A stretch of DNA of 64,000 bases from Pseudomonadota bacterium (lineage in GTDB: Bacteria; Pseudomonadota; Alphaproteobacteria; Acetobacterales; Acetobacteraceae), in assembly GCA_021818505.1 (NCBI GenBank), contig JAKADX010000009.1, positions 56,996 through 120,995 of the forward strand. The letters run 5' to 3'. The stretch's first letter is position 1. Each line of letters opens with the position of its first letter. Position numbers and translations under genes: made by a program. The notes beneath the pieces were generated by a model that worked only from the letters and a program-made list of their open reading frames with translations, did no database searches and had not been told where the DNA came from. Positions 12,245-20,977 of the stretch are shown one piece after another.

Positions 12245-13474
12245 ATGGCCGCGCCGCGCTCGCCGCTGGCGGTCGATCTGCCCGCGCTGCCGCCGTTGGC
12301 CGGGGTGCGGCTGGGGGCGACGGCGGCCGGCATCCGCTATCAGGGCCGCACCGACCTGGTGATGGCGGAACTGGCGGCCGGCACCACAGTGGCCGGCGTA
12401 TTCACGCGAAACCGTTGCCCCGGCGCGCCGGTCGATTGGTGCCGCGCCATCCTGCCGGCGGGGCGGGCGCGGGCGCTGGTGGTGAATGCCGGCAACGCCA
12501 ACGTGTTCACCGGCCGCGCCGGCCGCACCGCCGTTGAAGCCACGGCCGAGGCCGCCGCCGCCCTGGTCGACTGCGCGCCGCAGGAAGTGTTTCTGGCCTC
12601 GACCGGCGTGATCGGCGAGGGACTGCCGCATGCGCGGCTGACCGCCGCCCTGCCGGCGCTGCACACGCGGCTCGCCCCCGATGGGTGGGAGGCGGCGGCG
12701 CGCGGCATCATGACCACCGACACCTTCCCCAAGGCCGCGACGCGCACGGCGCGGATCGGCGGGGCGGAGGTCCGCATCACCGGCATCGCCAAGGGCAGCG
12801 GCATGATCGCGCCCGACATGGCGACCATGCTGTGCTTCGTGTTCACCGACGCGAAACTGCCGGCGGCGGCGCTGCAGGCGGCGCTGAAGCGGGGCGTGGA
12901 CGCCAGCTTCAACCGCACGACGGTCGACTCCGACACGTCGACCAGCGACACCGTGCTGCTGTTCGCGACCGGCGAGGCGTCGCACGAGCCGGTGCCGACG
13001 CAGGGCGGCGCGATGCTGCGCGACTTCCGCCGCAAGCTCGACGAGGTGCTGCACGACCTGGCGCTGGCCGTGGTGCGCGACGGGGAGGGTGCGCAGAAGC
13101 TGGTGCGTATCGACGTGAGCGGGGCGGTCTCGACGCGCTCGGCGCATCGGATTGCGATGGCGATCGCCAACTCGCCGTTGGTCAAGACCGCGATCGCTGG
13201 CGCGGACGCCAACTGGGGCCGCATCGTCATGGCGGTCGGCAAGGCCGGGGAGCCGGCCGACCGCGACAGGCTTGCGGTTGCGGTCGGCGGGGTGTGGATG
13301 GCGCGCGACGGCAGCGTCGTGGCTGGCTATGACGAGGCGCCGGTGGTCGCCCACATGCAGGGGCGGGAGATCGCGATCGCGGTCGATCTCGGCCTTGGCG
13401 GCGGGCGGGCGACGGCATGGACCTGCGACCTGACCCACGGCTACATCGACATCAACGGCTCCTACCGCTCCTGA
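12245..13474 (+). CDS. argJ: Bifunctional ornithine acetyltransferase / N-acetylglutamate synthase
   Basis: ArgJ moves the acetyl group from N-acetylornithine to glutamate in cyclic arginine synthesis, and many members also start the pathway with acetyl-CoA. The 409-residue product carries the autocleavage site KGSGMIAPDMATMLCF. The nucleophilic Thr194 is the expected new N-terminus of the beta chain. STGVIGEG and DTSTSDTVLLFATG are further family motifs. The C-terminus ends with the typical YIDINGSYRS. The ATG follows the parvulin stop by 9 bases, and only a weak G-rich ribosome-binding site is visible, consistent with translational coupling. No other arg gene is nearby. Confidence 0.97.
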   Translation: MAAPRSPLAVDLPALPPLAGVRLGATAAGIRYQGRTDLVMAELAAGTTVAGVFTRNRCPGAPVDWCRAILPAGRARALVVNAGNANVFTGRAGRTAVEATAEAAAALVDCAPQEVFLASTGVIGEGLPHARLTAALPALHTRLAPDGWEAAARGIMTTDTFPKAATRTARIGGAEVRITGIAKGSGMIAPDMATMLCFVFTDAKLPAAALQAALKRGVDASFNRTTVDSDTSTSDTVLLFATGEASHEPVPTQGGAMLRDFRRKLDEVLHDLALAVVRDGEGAQKLVRIDVSGAVSTRSAHRIAMAIANSPLVKTAIAGADANWGRIVMAVGKAGEPADRDRLAVAVGGVWMARDGSVVAGYDEAPVVAHMQGREIAIAVDLGLGGGRATAWTCDLTHGYIDINGSYRS

Positions 13475-13560
13475 CGGCCGCGCCCTTGACTTTCCCCGCG
13501 CCGCAGCCTTTCTACCGGCGCTCAGTCGGCCGCGCGTGCAGCGGCGCCGGCGGGTGCGTT

Positions 13561-13637
13561 AGGGGTGTAGCTCAATTGGCTAGAGCGCCGGTCTCCAAAA
13601 CCGGAGGCTGGGGGTTCGAGACCCTCCACCCCTGCCA
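13561..13637 (+). tRNA. tRNA-Trp (anticodon CCA)
   Basis: The 77 bases fold as a full cloverleaf. The acceptor stem AGGGGTG pairs with CACCCCT. The anticodon stem CCGGT/ACCGG encloses loop CTCCAAA with anticodon CCA, and a TTCGAGA-type T loop is present. The 3' CCA is encoded after discriminator G. A tRNA-Trp directly before secE and nusG is a widely conserved bacterial order, which supports the call. Confidence 0.97.
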
Positions 13638-13705
13638 TCCCGGTGCCGTCGCACCCCGTGCAGCGGCCGGTTCCCGTTACTTGATCAGAAGGTTTTAGAC
13701 GGAGC

Positions 13706-13912
13706 ATGAGCGGCGTGGCGTTGAACCCGGCCAAATTCATTCGCGAGGTGCGCGCCGAGATGGCCCGCGTCACCTGGCCCTCGCGGCGGGAGACGCTGGT
13801 CACCACCGGGTTGGTGCTGGCGATGGCGGCGCTGACCACGGTGTATTTCTTCGTCACTGATCAGGTGATCGGTATCGCCGTGCGCACCCTGTTCGGCGGC
13901 GCGGGCGTCTGA
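13706..13912 (+). CDS. secE: Preprotein translocase subunit SecE
   Basis: This 68-residue SecE is the small clamp subunit of the SecYEG channel. The conserved amphipathic helix [20 protein letters not shown], including the invariant WPS-R-E pattern, is followed by one transmembrane segment, the normal short form in alphaproteobacteria. GGAG sits just upstream of the ATG. It lies between tRNA-Trp and nusG as expected. With secA also in the window, two Sec subunits are present here, though not as one operon. Confidence 0.97.
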   Translation: MSGVALNPAKFIREVRAEMARVTWPSRRETLVTTGLVLAMAALTTVYFFVTDQVIGIAVRTLFGGAGV

Positions 13913-13926
13913 AGCAGGAACCGCTC

Positions 13927-14457
13927 ATGGCCAAGCGCTGGTATGTCGTGCACGTCTATTCGGGCTTTGAGAAAAAGATCGCCCAGCAGATCAAGGAGCA
14001 GGCCGCGCAGAAGGGCCTTGCCGACCAGATCGACGAGGTGATGGTGCCGTCGGAGGAGGTCGTGGAACTGCGCCGCGGCCAAAAGGTGAATGCCGAGCGC
14101 AAGTTCTTCCCCGGCTACGTGCTGGTGAAGATGGAACTGACCGACGAGGCGTGGCACCTGGTGAAGGACACGCCGAAGGTGACAGGATTCCTCGGCACCA
14201 AGCTGCGGCCCACGCCGATCTCGGACGCCGAGGCCGACCGGATCATGAAGCAGGCCCGGGAAGGCGTGGAGCGTCCGCGCCCGTCGGTGCTGTTCGAGGT
14301 CGGCGAGCAGGTGCGCGTCGCCGACGGTCCGTTCACCAGCTTCAACGGCACGGTCGAGGAGGTGGACGAGGAGAAGGGGCGCGTGAAGGTCAGCGTCTCG
14401 ATCTTCGGCCGTTCGACACCGGTCGAACTGGAATACGGCCAGGTCGAGAAGGTCTGA
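13927..14457 (+). CDS. nusG: Transcription termination/antitermination protein NusG
   Basis: NusG binds RNA polymerase, suppresses pausing and links transcription to Rho and ribosomes. The 176-residue protein starts [19 protein letters not shown] and has [20 protein letters not shown] in the NGN domain (residues 1 to about 115). A KOW domain follows with [20 protein letters not shown]. It follows secE by 14 bases. It is usually followed by rplK, rplA, rplJ and rplL, but here the next gene is ctrA on the opposite strand, only 28 bases away. Confidence 0.98.
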   Translation: MAKRWYVVHVYSGFEKKIAQQIKEQAAQKGLADQIDEVMVPSEEVVELRRGQKVNAERKFFPGYVLVKMELTDEAWHLVKDTPKVTGFLGTKLRPTPISDAEADRIMKQAREGVERPRPSVLFEVGEQVRVADGPFTSFNGTVEEVDEEKGRVKVSVSIFGRSTPVELEYGQVEKV

Positions 14458-14485
14458 CCGCGCCGCCGCCAGGCACGCCGGGCGG

Positions 14486-15199
14486 TTACGCGGCCGGCAT
14501 CATGGCGGGGGCGCTTTCGGCCGCCCGTTCCGGCTCCCGCATCATGTAGCCGCGGCCCCAGGCGGTGCCGATCAGGTTATCGGCGCCCGCCTGCGCAAGC
14601 TTTTTGCGCAGCTTGCAGATGAAGACGTCGATGATCTTCATCTCCGGCTCGTCCATTCCGCCGTACAGGTGATTAAGGAAAGTTTCTTTCGTTAATACCA
14701 TGCCCTTGCGCAGCACGAGCAGTTCAAGAATGGCGTATTCCTTGCCGGTCAGGTGCACCGGGCGGCCATCGACCGACACCTCGCGGCTGTCGAGGTTGAG
14801 TTGCAAGGGGCCGATCCGCAGGGTCGGTTGGCTGTAGCCCTTGCTGCGCCGCACTACGGCCTGGATGCGGGCGAGCAGCTCCGCCTTGTCGAACGGCTTG
14901 GTGATGAAGTCGTCGGCGCCGAGGCCGAAACCTTTCACTTTCGCCTGCGGTCGCGACAGGCCTGAAAGAATCAGCAACGGCGTGTCGATCCGCCCCGCCC
15001 GCATCCGCCGCACGACGTCGTAGCCATCCATGTCGGGCAGCATGAGATCGAGCACCACTATGTCGTAGTCGTAATGGCGTACGAGCTCCAGCGCCTCTTC
15101 GCCGGTGTCGGCGCTATCCACCACGGCACCGCCCGATTTCAGCATGAGGGCGATGCCCTTGGAGGCGGTGATGTCGTCTTCGACCAGCAGCACGCGCAT
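14486..15199 (-). CDS. ctrA: Cell-cycle response regulator CtrA
   Basis: This is an OmpR-class response regulator of 237 residues with the CtrA signature from its first residues (MRVLLVEDD). The receiver domain (about 1-120) has the phospho-acceptor Asp in [18 protein letters not shown] and the switch Lys in FITKPF. The DNA-binding domain contains [23 protein letters not shown] and [20 protein letters not shown], which are nearly diagnostic for CtrA. The final 15 or so residues are Ala/Pro-rich. I start at the ATG at 15199, where CtrA proteins normally begin. An in-frame ATG four codons upstream is possible. In this class CtrA controls cell division and flagellar genes, and the divergent neighbour is fliI. 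No clear TTAA-N7-TTAA box is seen in the shared gap. Confidence 0.93.
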   Translation of the reverse strand: MRVLLVEDDITASKGIALMLKSGGAVVDSADTGEEALELVRHYDYDIVVLDLMLPDMDGYDVVRRMRAGRIDTPLLILSGLSRPQAKVKGFGLGADDFITKPFDKAELLARIQAVVRRSKGYSQPTLRIGPLQLNLDSREVSVDGRPVHLTGKEYAILELLVLRKGMVLTKETFLNHLYGGMDEPEMKIIDVFICKLRKKLAQAGADNLIGTAWGRGYMMREPERAAESAPAMMPAA

Positions 15200-15313
15200 C
15201 GCGATCCCCATGGACAACCTGTGGTTGCATGACGTAGCAGTGGTTTCATGTTTTGTCCATAAGATTTTTACCTCGGAACGTCTCGCATGGAGAGATTCGT
15301 TAAGGAAACTGGG

Positions 15314-16711
15314 ATGGCCTTGCCTCTCCCGTTTCCGTCGCAGGTTGCCATGACGCTCCATCCGCCCTTCCTGGTCTCCGCCGCTGCGGCGAGCGCCCGG
15401 CTTGCGGCGCTGACCGCGGAGCAGCTTCGCGGCGAGGTGGCGGCACTGACGGGCCTGGCCGTGGAACTCCGCGGGCTTGGCGCGCACCTGTCGGTCGGTG
15501 ACCGGCTGGCGCTGCAGCCGCGCGACCGTCCCGCTATTGATGCGGAGGTGGTGGGTTTCCGCGACGGGTTGGCGCAGGCGCTCGCGTTCGGGCCGCTCGA
15601 CGGGCTCGGACCTGGTCGTCCGGCAGTGGCGGCACTCCAACCGCGCCCGGCGATCCTCGCGGTGGGCGATGATTGGCTCGGACGAGTCCTTGACCCGCTG
15701 GGCCGGCCGCTGGACGGGCGCAGGCCGTTGTCGCGGGGCGCGGCGTCGCGCCCGCTGCGCGGGCCAGCCCCGCAAGCCGCCGCGCGTGCGCGGCTTGGCC
15801 CGCCCGCCGGTTTCGGAATCAGTGCCCTCGACGCCTTCGTCACCTGCCGTCAGGGCCAACGGCTCGGCCTGTTTGCCGGCTCCGGCGTCGGCAAATCGAC
15901 GCTGCTCGGCATGCTGGCCCGCCACGCCTCAAGCGATGTGGCGGTGCTGGCGCTGGTCGGCGAGCGGGGGCGCGAGGTGCGGGAGTTCCTGGAGGACGAG
16001 TTGGGCGAGGCCGGACTGGCGCGGTCGGTGGTGGTGGTCGCGACCTCCGACGCACCGCCACTGCTGCGGCGGGAGGCTGCCTATGCCGCGATGACCATTG
16101 CCGAGCATTTCCGTGATCAGGGGCGCAGCGTGCTGCTGCTGATGGACAGCCTGACGCGCTACTGCCTTGCGCTGCGCGAGATTGCCCTGTCGGCCGGCGA
16201 GCCGCCGGGCGCCCGCTTCTATCCGGCCAGTGTGTTCGCCGAACTGCCGCGCCTGCTGGAGCGCGCCGGCCCCGGCCCGACCGAGTCGGGTGGCCAGATT
16301 ACCGCCCTGTTCACCGTGCTGGTCGAGGGTGACGACATGAACGATCCGGTGGCCGACGCGGTGCGCGGCATCCTCGACGGCCATGTCGTGCTCGACCGCC
16401 GCATCGCCGAGCGCGGGCGCTACCCCGCGATCGACGTACTGCGCTCGTTGTCGCGCACCGTGCCCGGCTGTCTCAGTTCGGCAGAGGCCGCGCTCGCCCG
16501 CCGGGCGCGTGCGGTGCTCGCCCTGCACGCCGAACTGGCCGATCTGGTGCGCCTGGGCGCCTACAAGCCGGGGGCCGACCCGCAGACAGACGCGGCCCTG
16601 ACCGCTGCCCCGCGCATCGAGGCGGTGCTGCAGCAGGGCCGCGACGAGCGGCGCGATCCGGCCGATAGTTTCGCCCGCCTGCGGGCAGCATTGGAGGGGG
16701 TGGCCCCATGA
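15314..16711 (+). CDS. fliI: Flagellum-specific ATPase FliI
   Basis: FliI is the hexameric ATPase of the flagellar type III export apparatus, related to F1 beta. The Walker A motif [15 protein letters not shown] is at about residues 188-196. It is followed by the export-ATPase segments [36 protein letters not shown] and [20 protein letters not shown]. The 465-residue length is normal. The ATG at 15314 is preferred because AAGGAA lies six bases upstream; the ORF-track start at 15287 lacks one. A later ATG at 15350 is less likely. It is divergent from ctrA (114 bases) and overlaps the next gene by 4 bases. Only these two flagellar genes are here. Confidence 0.93.
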   Translation: MALPLPFPSQVAMTLHPPFLVSAAAASARLAALTAEQLRGEVAALTGLAVELRGLGAHLSVGDRLALQPRDRPAIDAEVVGFRDGLAQALAFGPLDGLGPGRPAVAALQPRPAILAVGDDWLGRVLDPLGRPLDGRRPLSRGAASRPLRGPAPQAAARARLGPPAGFGISALDAFVTCRQGQRLGLFAGSGVGKSTLLGMLARHASSDVAVLALVGERGREVREFLEDELGEAGLARSVVVVATSDAPPLLRREAAYAAMTIAEHFRDQGRSVLLLMDSLTRYCLALREIALSAGEPPGARFYPASVFAELPRLLERAGPGPTESGGQITALFTVLVEGDDMNDPVADAVRGILDGHVVLDRRIAERGRYPAIDVLRSLSRTVPGCLSSAEAALARRARAVLALHAELADLVRLGAYKPGADPQTDAALTAAPRIEAVLQQGRDERRDPADSFARLRAALEGVAP

Positions 16712-17154
16712 TCCGAAGCGCATTGCACCAGGCGTTGAAGCTGCGGAGCGAGGCGGCGGCGGCGGCGCGGCGCGAGTTGGTGGCGGCGATCGCCGTGGAA
16801 CGGGAGGCCGCGGCGGAGTGGACGGCACGAACCAGGGCGATCGGCGCCGAGATCGCCGCCGCCAGCCACCCCGACACCGACGATGCCGCCGTCGAAGCCC
16901 TGGGGCCGTGGCTGCGCGCCGCGCGCGAGGCGGCCGCCCGCGCCGAGGCGAGCCTGACGGCGGCGGAGGCCGCGACGGTGCGGGCGCGCGCCGCGCTGGC
17001 CGCGGCCTGCTCGGCCGAGGCGGTGGTCGCCGCCCTGATCGACGCCCGTGCGGTCGCCGTCGCCGCGCGCGTCGCTCGGGAGGAAGCCGCCGAACTTGCC
17101 GAAGCGGCGCCGCGTCGCCCCGTGCCATCGAAGGGTCGCGCATCCGGGCCTTGA
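16708..17154 (+). CDS. fliJ: FliJ-like coiled-coil flagellar export chaperone
   Basis: This 148-residue, Ala/Glu/Arg-rich protein is predicted to be almost entirely helical. Two coiled-coil stretches (about residues 8-50 and 67-135) are separated by a short break around SHPDTDDA. FliJ is a poorly conserved, two-stranded coiled coil that inserts into the FliI ring and is encoded directly after fliI in many bacteria. The call rests on the ATGA overlap with fliI, the size and the helical pattern. No sequence motif identifies it, so the symbol is given with moderate certainty. The gap to the following ugd gene is 53 bases. Confidence 0.65.
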   Translation: MIRSALHQALKLRSEAAAAARRELVAAIAVEREAAAEWTARTRAIGAEIAAASHPDTDDAAVEALGPWLRAAREAAARAEASLTAAEAATVRARAALAAACSAEAVVAALIDARAVAVAARVAREEAAELAEAAPRRPVPSKGRASGP

Positions 17155-17207
17155 CCGCGCCACCCGCATCGCGCCACCAACGCCGCGCCATGTGAGGAGA
17201 ACGCGCG

Positions 17208-18521
17208 GTGCGCATCGCGATGATCGGCGGCGGCTATGTCGGTTTGGTTTCCGCCGCCTGCTTCGCCGAGTTCGGCGTTGAGGTGGCGCTGGTGGAGGCG
17301 GATGCCGCCCGGTTATCGGCATTGCACGAAGGCCGGATGCCGATCTACGAGCCCGGACTGGACCGCCTGGTCGCGGACAATGTCGCGGCCGGGCGGCTGA
17401 CCTTCGGCGCCGATCTCCCCGCCGCCGTCGCCGGGGCGGAGGCGGTGTTCATCGCGGTGGGCACGCCGACACGCCGCGGCGATGGCCATGCCGACCTCAC
17501 CTACGTCTATGCCGCCGCCGAGCAGGTCGCGCGCGCGCTCACTGACTATGCCGTAATCGTGACGAAATCCACCGTGCCAGTCGGCACTGGCCGGCGCATC
17601 GCCGCGATCGTGCGCGATGTTCGGCCGGACGCGGCGTTCGACGTGGCCTCGAACCCCGAATTTCTGCGCGAAGGCAGCGCCATCAACGACTTCATGCGCC
17701 CCGACCGCGTCGTGATCGGCACCGAGAGCGCGCGCGCGCAGGAGATTCTGCGACGTCTCTATCGTCCGCTGTATCTCATCGAGGCGCCGATCGTGTTCAC
17801 CGGCCTGGAGACGGCGGAGCTGACGAAATACGCTGCCAATGCGTTCCTGGCGATGAAGGTCTCGTTCATCAACGAGATGGCCGACCTGTGCGAAAAGGTC
17901 GGCGGCGACGTGCATGACGTGGCACGTGGCATCGGCCTGGACGGACGCATCGGACGGAAATTCCTGCACCCCGGTCCGGGCTTCGGCGGCTCCTGCTTTC
18001 CCAAGGACACGTTGGCGCTGATGCGCATTGCCCAGGACGCCGGCGCAGCGAGCCGCCTGGTGGAGGCGACGGTCGCCGTCAACGATGCGCGCAAATCGGC
18101 GATGGCCGCGCGCATCATCGCCGCGTGCGGCGGCAACGTGCGCGGCACGCGTATCGCGATCCTCGGACTGACCTTCAAGCCGGAAACCGACGACATGCGC
18201 GAGGCGCCGGCGATCCCTATCCTGTGGCGACTGGCAGAAGACGGAGCGGAGCTGCGTGCTTTCGACCCGGTCGGCATGGCGCAGGCGCGTCCGCTGCTGC
18301 CCGACTCGGTGCGGTATTGTCGCGACGCGCTCGACGCAGCGACCGGCGCCGATGCGCTCGTCGTCATCACCGAATGGAACGAATTCCGCGCGCTTGCGCC
18401 TGAGCGGCTGAGCGAGACGATGCGCGGACGGGTGATCGTCGATCTGCGCAATATCTTCGACCCGGCCGCGATGCATCAGGCGGGCTTCGCCTATCACGGC
18501 ATCGGGCGCGCCGCGCCTTGA
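17208..18521 (+). CDS. ugd: UDP-glucose 6-dehydrogenase
   Basis: This enzyme oxidises UDP-glucose twice with NAD+ to UDP-glucuronate, a precursor of capsule, exopolysaccharide and lipid modifications. The 437-residue protein has the N-terminal nucleotide fold MRIAMIGGGYVGLVSAACFA. It also has FIAVGTPTRRGDGHADLTYV, VTKSTVPVGTGRR and SNPEFLREGSAINDFMRPDR. The catalytic Cys263 lies in GPGFGGSCFPKDTLAL, and the C-terminal domain has AILGLTFKPETDDMREAP. Translation starts at GTG 17208, with AGGAGA upstream. It overlaps the next gene by 4 bases, linking it to a methyltransferase-glycosyltransferase in what looks like a small surface-glycan operon. Confidence 0.96.
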   Translation: MRIAMIGGGYVGLVSAACFAEFGVEVALVEADAARLSALHEGRMPIYEPGLDRLVADNVAAGRLTFGADLPAAVAGAEAVFIAVGTPTRRGDGHADLTYVYAAAEQVARALTDYAVIVTKSTVPVGTGRRIAAIVRDVRPDAAFDVASNPEFLREGSAINDFMRPDRVVIGTESARAQEILRRLYRPLYLIEAPIVFTGLETAELTKYAANAFLAMKVSFINEMADLCEKVGGDVHDVARGIGLDGRIGRKFLHPGPGFGGSCFPKDTLALMRIAQDAGAASRLVEATVAVNDARKSAMAARIIAACGGNVRGTRIAILGLTFKPETDDMREAPAIPILWRLAEDGAELRAFDPVGMAQARPLLPDSVRYCRDALDAATGADALVVITEWNEFRALAPERLSETMRGRVIVDLRNIFDPAAMHQAGFAYHGIGRAAP

Positions 18522-20209
18522 ACTATCCCGACCAATACAATCCCGACCTGCTCGACCGCATTCCGTTGAACGCGCGGCTGGTGCTGGACGTGGGCTGCGG
18601 TGCCGGCGCCCTGGGCGCGGAGTACAAGCGTCGCAATCCCCGCGCGCGTGTTCTTGGTGTCGAGCGCGATGCCGAGGCGGTGCGCGTTGCCGCGACGCGG
18701 CTCGACCACGTTTTCGTGGGCGACCTCAACGCCGACCCGCTGCCTTTTGCCGAACAGATCCTGCCCGGCAGTGTCGATTGCCTGATCTACGGCGACACGC
18801 TGGAGCAGCTTGCCGATCCCTGGGCGACGCTGCGCGCGCACGTGACCCTGCTGGCCGAGGACGGGATCGTGCTGGTCTGCATGCCCAATCAGGAACACTG
18901 GAGCTTCGCCGAACGGCTGCTGCGCGGCACATGGGATTACGAGGAGCGGGGTCTGTTCGACCGTGCGCACGTCCGCTGGTTCTCGCGCGAAGCGACGCGG
19001 CTGCTACTGCGCCGGTCCGGTCTCGCGCCGCTCGACGTGATGCCGCGCGTGTTCGATGCCGAGGCAGCCGGCGTCTTCACCGACGCGATGGCGCCCGCGC
19101 TGCGGCGGCTGGGGATCGACGTGCCGGCCTACCGCGAGCGTGCCGAACCGTTACAGCATGTCTGGCGCGCGGCGCGGCGCGAAGTTCCGCGATTGCCGCT
19201 GGTGTCCACCATGCTGGCCCCGGTCGGCGGCGTCAGCCACGTGCGCGTCACCGAGCCGATGCAGGGGCTGGCGGCGGAGCCGACGCTGAGCACGCGTGTG
19301 GTGGCGCATGGCGACGATGCCGAGTCCGACCCCGCTGATCCGCCTGGTATCTTCATCTTCCACCGACCGCTGCTTGCCGGTGAGGCGGGCCTGGCGCGCG
19401 TGCGGCCGCTGCTGGCGCGCGGCTGGCTGGTGCTGTGCGAGTTCGACGACCACCCCGACTACATTCCGGTGCTGCAGCGCTCCGACGTTCTGAACTTCCG
19501 CGCGGTCCATGCAGTGCAGACCTCGACCGAGCCGCTGGCCGAGGTGCTGAAGCGCGACAACCCCGAGGTGCGGGTGTTCCCCAACGGCATCGCGCGAATG
19601 CCGGATTTGGCCAACCACCGCACGCCCGGCCGCATCACCATGCTGTTCGCCGGGCTCAATCGCGAGAGCGAATGGCCACCTTATCTGGAGGCGCTGAACC
19701 GCGCGGTGGCGAAGGCCGGCGAGCGGCTGCACGTCGCCATCGTCAACGATCGCGGCCTGTTCGACCAGTTGGCGACGCCCCACAAGAGCTTCGTGCCGTT
19801 GTGCGGCTACGACACTTATCAGGCACTGCTGGCGGGCAGCGAAATATCCTTCATGCCGTTGCTCGACACACCATTCAACCGCTGCAAGTCGGATCTCAAG
19901 TTCATCGAGGCAGCAGCGCACCGCGTCACCGCGCTCGCCAGCGCCACAGTGTACGAGCGGACCATCGAAGACGGCAGCACCGGCGTGCTGTTCCGCTCGC
20001 CCGAAGAGCTGGAACAGCGGCTGCTGCGGCTGGTGGCGAACCCCGATGTCACGCGCTCGATCGGTGACGCGGCCCGCGCCTACGTGCTGCGCGAGCGCAT
20101 GTTGGCGTATCAGATCGCCGACCGTGCAGCGTGGTATCATGATCTCTGGGCGCGGCGGGCGGAGCTTCACGCTGCGTTGCTCGGCCGCGTCCCGGAACTG
20201 GCAAGATGA
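18518..20209 (+). CDS. Fused SAM-dependent methyltransferase and glycosyltransferase
   Basis: This 563-residue two-domain protein begins with a class I methyltransferase at about residues 15-190. The SAM-binding motif is VLDVGCGAGALG, with YGDTLEQLADPWATLRAHV and IVLVCMPNQEHW after it. From about residue 275 it resembles a GT-B glycosyltransferase: GWLVLCEFDDHPDYIP, VRVFPNGIARM, RITMLFAGLNRESEW and a C-terminal FIEAAAHRVTALASATVYER nucleotide-sugar-binding region. The start is a TTG overlapping the ugd stop (TTGA), and no better start is available. The context suggests glycan assembly using or following UDP-glucuronate. Acceptor, donor and methylation target are unknown. Confidence 0.78.
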   Translation: MNYPDQYNPDLLDRIPLNARLVLDVGCGAGALGAEYKRRNPRARVLGVERDAEAVRVAATRLDHVFVGDLNADPLPFAEQILPGSVDCLIYGDTLEQLADPWATLRAHVTLLAEDGIVLVCMPNQEHWSFAERLLRGTWDYEERGLFDRAHVRWFSREATRLLLRRSGLAPLDVMPRVFDAEAAGVFTDAMAPALRRLGIDVPAYRERAEPLQHVWRAARREVPRLPLVSTMLAPVGGVSHVRVTEPMQGLAAEPTLSTRVVAHGDDAESDPADPPGIFIFHRPLLAGEAGLARVRPLLARGWLVLCEFDDHPDYIPVLQRSDVLNFRAVHAVQTSTEPLAEVLKRDNPEVRVFPNGIARMPDLANHRTPGRITMLFAGLNRESEWPPYLEALNRAVAKAGERLHVAIVNDRGLFDQLATPHKSFVPLCGYDTYQALLAGSEISFMPLLDTPFNRCKSDLKFIEAAAHRVTALASATVYERTIEDGSTGVLFRSPEELEQRLLRLVANPDVTRSIGDAARAYVLRERMLAYQIADRAAWYHDLWARRAELHAALLGRVPELAR

Positions 20210-20257
20210 CGCACAGACTCGAATCCCCGTGGGGTTCAGGCGGATAGGGAGCCGGAT

Positions 20258-20941
20258 ATGCACGACACCGCGCTGACGCTCGGGCAGATGTTCTTCGAAA
20301 CCTACGTGAAGTCACCTGCCAGGATTCTTGACGTCGGTTCGCAGGACGTGAACGGGTCGCTGCGCCGCTTTGCGCCGGCGGGCAGTAGCTATGTCGGTGC
20401 CGATCTGGCCGCGGGAGCCGGCGTGGACGTGGTCCTGCGTGACCCGACGGCCATGCCGTTCGAGGCCGGAGCGTTCGACGTTGTCGTCTCGACCTCGTGT
20501 TTCGAGCACGATCCGATGTTCTGGCTGACCTTCACGGAGATCCTGCGCGTGACGCGCGAAGGCGCCCACATCTATATCAACGCGCCTTCCAACGGCAATT
20601 ATCACAGGTTTCCCGCGGACAACTGGCGTTTCTATCCCGATGCGGGCCTCGCGCTTTGCCAGTGGGGCCGGCGCCAGGGTTACAACGTCAGTCTCGTAGA
20701 GAGCTTCATCGCGCCGCGCGCGCAGGACATCTGGAACGACTGCGTCATGGTGTTCACGCGCGCGACCGCCCTGGCGTCCGGGGCGCGCCTGAGCGAGCGG
20801 GTTCGCGGTGCCATGAACGTTCGCAGCTCGGCCGCGCCCGAGACGATCGGCAACCACACGCGGCAGACCGAGGACCAGCGGTTGCTGGAGACGGTCTTGC
20901 GGACCCTGCAGGCAACCAAGGCCGCGGCGCCGCAGTCCTGA
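20258..20941 (+). CDS. Class I SAM-dependent methyltransferase
   Basis: This is a 227-residue methyltransferase of the Methyltransf_11 type. The SAM-binding motif I is ARILDVGSQDVNGSL (Gly-poor but typical). An acidic residue follows in YVGADLAAG, and motif IV is VVVSTSCFEHDPMFWLTFTE. IYINAPSNGNYHRFPADNW is characteristic of methyltransferases in polysaccharide gene clusters. GGGAG lies eight bases before the ATG. It is 48 bases after the methyltransferase-glycosyltransferase fusion, in the same direction, so probably in the same unit. The target is unknown. Confidence 0.8.
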   Translation: MHDTALTLGQMFFETYVKSPARILDVGSQDVNGSLRRFAPAGSSYVGADLAAGAGVDVVLRDPTAMPFEAGAFDVVVSTSCFEHDPMFWLTFTEILRVTREGAHIYINAPSNGNYHRFPADNWRFYPDAGLALCQWGRRQGYNVSLVESFIAPRAQDIWNDCVMVFTRATALASGARLSERVRGAMNVRSSAAPETIGNHTRQTEDQRLLETVLRTLQATKAAAPQS

Positions 20942-20977
20942 CGCCACGCCGCAGCCTCGTATCGCAGGGGTGTAGCG

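Noticed and set aside
11468-13438. 656-residue open frame antisense to the parvulin gene and argJ
   Set aside because: It crosses two well-supported genes and has low-complexity composition only.
15200-15313. TTAA motifs near fliI considered as CtrA boxes
   Set aside because: No second TTAA occurs at the 7-base spacing needed for a standard CtrA site.
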